A stretch of DNA of 34,712 bases from CAVAWX01 sp963614215 (lineage in GTDB: Bacteria > Actinomycetota > Coriobacteriia > Coriobacteriales > QAMH01), in contig CAVECB010000019.1 of the NCBI GenBank assembly GCA_963614215.1, forward strand, positions 1-34,712, given 5' to 3'. Shown piece after piece: positions 31,378 to 34,712 of the stretch. The position numbers and the translations under genes were made by a program. Each line of letters opens with the position of its first letter. The stretch's first letter is position 1. A model generated the notes under the pieces. It was not told the DNA's origin. It ran no database searches and saw only the letters and a list, made by a program, of their open reading frames with translations.

Positions 31378-34300
31378 ATGGCAACGACCGACCTTCCCGC
31401 AATCACGCGCCGCACTTTTTTCTTCGGATCGGCCGCAGGCGCGCTCACTTTGCTGGGCGTCGCGCACACTGAATTCGGCCTCGTTGCCGCATATGCGGAC
31501 GAATCGGACGAGACGTCCTTTTCCATCGTCATGCTCGGCCGCGACGAGATAGCGGTGTTGGGTATCGACCCGTCCACCTCGAAAGTTGTGCCAAATATGA
31601 AGGTGCGCGTGACGACGCATGCGGCGGACGCGAAGCAAGAATCTATCGAGCTTACGACCAACGAACAGGGCTTTGCCACCGCCCGCGTGCGCGACATGTC
31701 CGAAGACTGCGACGACGACCAGCCGGTGGGCGGTTACGGTTTTTGGGCGCGCGTCGAGGGCAGCGCGCAGGGCTACCGCGATTTCGCTGCCGAGATGGTG
31801 CGCGTGCAGACCGGTCCTGCTCCCAAGGGGCAAGACGGCCGCAGGGCTGCGAGCATCACCGTGCCCACCCAGCCCTTCGACGCGGCCAGCCAGCCGGGCT
31901 ATCTGCGCACCCTGTCCTTCGACGGCAACGACATTCAATACACCGACGCCACGTTTGCCGCGTGCGCGGGCAACGACGTGGACCACACCCTAGAGCTGCA
32001 GGTCGTCGCCGCAGCCGGCAAGCGCGTCGCGGCACGCTTCATCTACGACGGCACCGAGCTCGGGTCTGCGGCAGGCACGACGGATGCGCAGGGGTTGGCC
32101 ACGATGTGCATCGAGGGCGCGTTTTTGAAGAATGCGCAGGCCGGCAAGAAGGCGCAGGTTTTCTTCGAGATTGAAAACGCGCAGTTCGAGGCCCCGTGCC
32201 GCCTGGCTTTCCGCGAGGGCGCCGGCGGCCTGTCTGACGCGCTGGACAAAGAGGACGCGACCATCAGCCCGGGCAACCCCGACTCCAACCCCATGGCAGA
32301 CGGCAACGGCGCTGGCGAGCTGGGCGCCTACACCGTCTTCGTCCCCGAGAAGTTTCCCATAGGCGGTGGCACGAAGTTCGATTTGCCCCTGCCCGATTTT
32401 CCCGTCACGGTGCAGTTCAACCCGCTCGGCATGGCTGCCATCGGCCTTGGGCTGGACTTGAAGAAGCTGCTGCCTTCTGCCAACGGGAAAGGCGGCGGCA
32501 ACACGGGCTGGAAGGCGTTTAAAGCCGAGAGCTGGGAAGACTACAAGGAGCGCCGCTACGAGGAGCAGGTCGCGGCGGTGGAGCGCTACCTTGCAGCCGA
32601 GTCCATCAAAAAGGGTAAAGGCGGTTCGGTCGCGCAGACCAAATTCGGCGGGCTGGAGACGAAATTCGACTTCACCCTGCTCGCCGAGGGCGACTGGCAG
32701 TGGGGCTCGTCGACGTGGTCGCTGGGCCTGAACGCGACCATCTTGTTCAACCTGAAATACTCGTGGGGCCGCCAGGTGTTCGTCGGCGCCATACCCGCCT
32801 ACGTCGGCTTCGACATTGCGCTGAACAATTCGGCGGTCTTCTACATCGGCATGGAGATGAACGCCGGCTTCGAGGACATACATTGGACGCCGGACAGAAA
32901 CGGCGTCACTATCGTCTCGCGTTTCGAGGTGGGCGTCTCGGCCGGCGTCGGCGTCCCCGGCCTGCTTTCTGTGGGCGCGCGCGGCTACGGCTTTTTGCAG
33001 GGCACGCTCGGCCTGGTGAAGACAGACAAGCCCTTCCCGCATCTGGCGCTGGGCGCGGGCGCGGGCATCACCCTCGTGTGGCAGGTGCTTTTTGCCTCGG
33101 GCACCATCGGCCTGTACAACCACCAGTGGCCGCACATCCTCGACAATTGGCCGTCGGAGTCGTTTACCTTAGGCGAGGAGCGGGAGCTGTCCGTGCCGGC
33201 CGCCTTCAAGAACAGCGCGGCCACGTACATGCTCGGCCAAGGAGATGCGCTCGATTTGGAGAGCTGCCCGCCGGCGCTCATCACGTCCGCGGACTTGGTG
33301 GGCTTGGCCGAGTTCGACGCGCAGGTAGACGAGGTGGCCGCCGAAGATGGCACGCCGGACCTCTCGCTCGAGTACGGCTATCTCGCACAGAAGGAGACGC
33401 TTGCCTGCTTTTCCGAGACCGGCATCGTTTCTGCCGACGAGGCCGCCGCGACCGCCGTGGCAGACGGCGGCGAGTACCTGCCGTCGCTGGGCGCGGTGCC
33501 GTCCGTGGATCGGCGCATCTACGAGGGCGTCACCTCCGATTCGCGCCACAAGGTCGTGCGCTCGGCCGACGGCTCGTGGTACCTGTGTCGCCTGTGCGTG
33601 GTGAACGTGAAGGTCGGCCTGCTGGCGGGCGCAGATCGCAACATCGTCTTCAACCCCGAGACGGGGCTGTTCGAGCGTCTGCCCGAGCCGCAGACCGTGC
33701 TCGTGCAAGAGCCGCAGCCGGCCATCGCCCGCCCGCGCGTCACCGTCTCCAAGCTGCTGGCAAACGGCAGCTGGGGTGCGCCGCAGGTCGTCGATTTCAA
33801 CGTGGCGTCCAACCCCGTGGACACCTTGCGAGCCAATTTCTACGACTACGATTTCAGCGTGTGCGAGGACCTGGCAAATCCCGGCACCTTCTTCTTCAAC
33901 ATAGTCTCTGGACGCGTCGGCGCGACGGGCGAGGACAGCTTCAAGTACCGCTGGCGCAACCAGTGCGTCACCTTCGTGAAATACCAATACGACCGCGCGA
34001 AGACGCTCATGCAGATCTCGCTGGCCGGCAAGCTGGGGACCGAGACCTGCTACGCTCCCTATGTGTTCTACCACGCCGCGACCAAGACACCCCTGTTCAC
34101 CTGGGTCTCGGCAGAGCTTGGCGACGACGAAAACGCCGGCGTGGTGTATAAGTTGAATGCGAACGCCTACGACGAGGCGCTGGAATACCCTCTCGGGCAG
34201 GGGGATTACCGCCCCTATTCGTGGACCGCCGCGCCTGCCTGCCTCGATTTCTACGCCGCCCGCGGGCCGCGCTGGACGGGCGAGGAGGACCGTCCGGTGT

Positions 34301-34712
34301 TCGTGTGGGTCGCGCCTGCGCTTGATGGCGCGGCGCCTGTCGCGAACGCCTACCAGGTGCACCCCTGCTCCTACGATTGCAAATACCATGCCATGGGTTG
34401 GGGTGTGACGAAGCTCAAAGACGTCACGCGCCCGGTCATCGTGCCCGACCGCGGCTGGATCTACACCGACACGACCGACGACGCGCACGGCGACGGTCCA
34501 GACGAGCGCACGGGCGATATGCGCGAGCTGACCTTCGTCACGCGGACTGCCGCCGGCAAGAAAGTTGAGCGCAAGGTGGGCATCGCAAACATGACGAGTT
34601 TTGGGGCCTCTCCCGACGGTTCACGTTTGTTTGCCGTGCGCTGTGAGGAAGGTGAGCTGCCCTCCACGCTGGCCGCCGATTTGAACCCGGGCGTCGACAG
34701 CGAGGTTGTGGG
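31378..34712 (+). CDS. Very large Tat-exported protein of unknown function, 3' end outside the window
   Basis: The ATG at 31378 follows AAAGGGG. The frame stays open to the window end (1111 codons). The N-terminus has a twin-arginine signal (TRRTFFFGSAAGALTLLG) ending near AYA, so the protein is exported folded. Early residues (about 35-270) look like beta-rich, Ig-like or carrier modules (VRVTTHAADAKQESIELTT, FIYDGTELGSAAGTTDAQG). A middle region (about 430-600) is glycine- and aromatic-rich (FGGLETKFDFTLLAEGDW, VGVSAGVGVPGLLSVGARGY), reminiscent of repeated beta strands. Later parts hold VTVSKLLANGSWGAP and further beta-rich sequence. No enzymatic motif was found. It is divergent from rplM. 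Possibly a surface or matrix protein. Confidence 0.8.
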   Translation, partial: MATTDLPAITRRTFFFGSAAGALTLLGVAHTEFGLVAAYADESDETSFSIVMLGRDEIAVLGIDPSTSKVVPNMKVRVTTHAADAKQESIELTTNEQGFATARVRDMSEDCDDDQPVGGYGFWARVEGSAQGYRDFAAEMVRVQTGPAPKGQDGRRAASITVPTQPFDAASQPGYLRTLSFDGNDIQYTDATFAACAGNDVDHTLELQVVAAAGKRVAARFIYDGTELGSAAGTTDAQGLATMCIEGAFLKNAQAGKKAQVFFEIENAQFEAPCRLAFREGAGGLSDALDKEDATISPGNPDSNPMADGNGAGELGAYTVFVPEKFPIGGGTKFDLPLPDFPVTVQFNPLGMAAIGLGLDLKKLLPSANGKGGGNTGWKAFKAESWEDYKERRYEEQVAAVERYLAAESIKKGKGGSVAQTKFGGLETKFDFTLLAEGDWQWGSSTWSLGLNATILFNLKYSWGRQVFVGAIPAYVGFDIALNNSAVFYIGMEMNAGFEDIHWTPDRNGVTIVSRFEVGVSAGVGVPGLLSVGARGYGFLQGTLGLVKTDKPFPHLALGAGAGITLVWQVLFASGTIGLYNHQWPHILDNWPSESFTLGEERELSVPAAFKNSAATYMLGQGDALDLESCPPALITSADLVGLAEFDAQVDEVAAEDGTPDLSLEYGYLAQKETLACFSETGIVSADEAAATAVADGGEYLPSLGAVPSVDRRIYEGVTSDSRHKVVRSADGSWYLCRLCVVNVKVGLLAGADRNIVFNPETGLFERLPEPQTVLVQEPQPAIARPRVTVSKLLANGSWGAPQVVDFNVASNPVDTLRANFYDYDFSVCEDLANPGTFFFNIVSGRVGATGEDSFKYRWRNQCVTFVKYQYDRAKTLMQISLAGKLGTETCYAPYVFYHAATKTPLFTWVSAELGDDENAGVVYKLNANAYDEALEYPLGQGDYRPYSWTAAPACLDFYAARGPRWTGEEDRPVFVWVAPALDGAAPVANAYQVHPCSYDCKYHAMGWGVTKLKDVTRPVIVPDRGWIYTDTTDDAHGDGPDERTGDMRELTFVTRTAAGKKVERKVGIANMTSFGASPDGSRLFAVRCEEGELPSTLAADLNPGVDSEVV

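Overview
The window is high-GC, densely packed chromosomal DNA from an anaerobic-type actinobacterium. It most resembles class Coriobacteriia (Eggerthellales, of the Slackia/Eggerthella kind). The signs are a subtilase carrying CWB2 wall-binding repeats, several ferredoxin-like and radical-SAM proteins, Tat-exported lipoproteins, and MurT/GatD, which mark a monoderm wall. The taxon is inferred from gene content only.

Layout. 1-670: small AT-richer orphan genes, probably the end of a mobile element, closed by a terminator. 906-2450: a Fur/PerR-type regulator convergent with a ferredoxin-domain protein that has a 16-bp palindrome in its upstream region. 2600-3272: ssrA (tmRNA, minus strand), with a 20-bp second copy of its 3' end 165 bp away, an attachment-site-like scar. 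3666-4859: an APH/choline-kinase-fold protein with a degenerate catalytic loop. 5193-9799: a five-gene operon with a Tat lipoprotein metal-chelate binding protein, a TolQ/ExbB-type proton channel, a DUF2149 protein that looks like ExbD, a FecCD permease and an ATPase. 9836-12613: cysS-rlmB-rae1 on the minus strand. 12677-14516: an AbiE toxin-antitoxin pair enclosed by perfect 55-bp direct repeats that each carry a promoter; the toxin gene has a one-base frameshift. 14558-15868: a lipoprotein tyrosine phosphatase. 15936-16010: tRNA-Thr. 16178-18916: an EFR1-type flavodoxin/ferredoxin protein divergent from a radical SAM protein across a spacer with repeated GTTAG elements. 18946-22087: a hypothetical protein, a two-TM protein, an Mrp-type Fe-S carrier ATPase and a trigger-factor-like protein, ended by a strong terminator. 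22266-29528: cell-wall subtilase, then nadD, yqeK, rsfS, murT, gatD. 29604-31140 (minus): aroK, rpsI, rplM. 31378 to the end: a very large Tat-exported protein cut by the window edge.

The most striking system is the 5193-9799 operon. It combines a complete siderophore/cobalamin-type ABC importer with a proton-driven ExbB plus ExbD-like stator in an apparently single-membrane organism, where a TonB/outer-membrane role is not expected. The second is the AbiE island, whose 55-bp flanking repeats duplicate the promoter of the neighbouring phosphatase gene.
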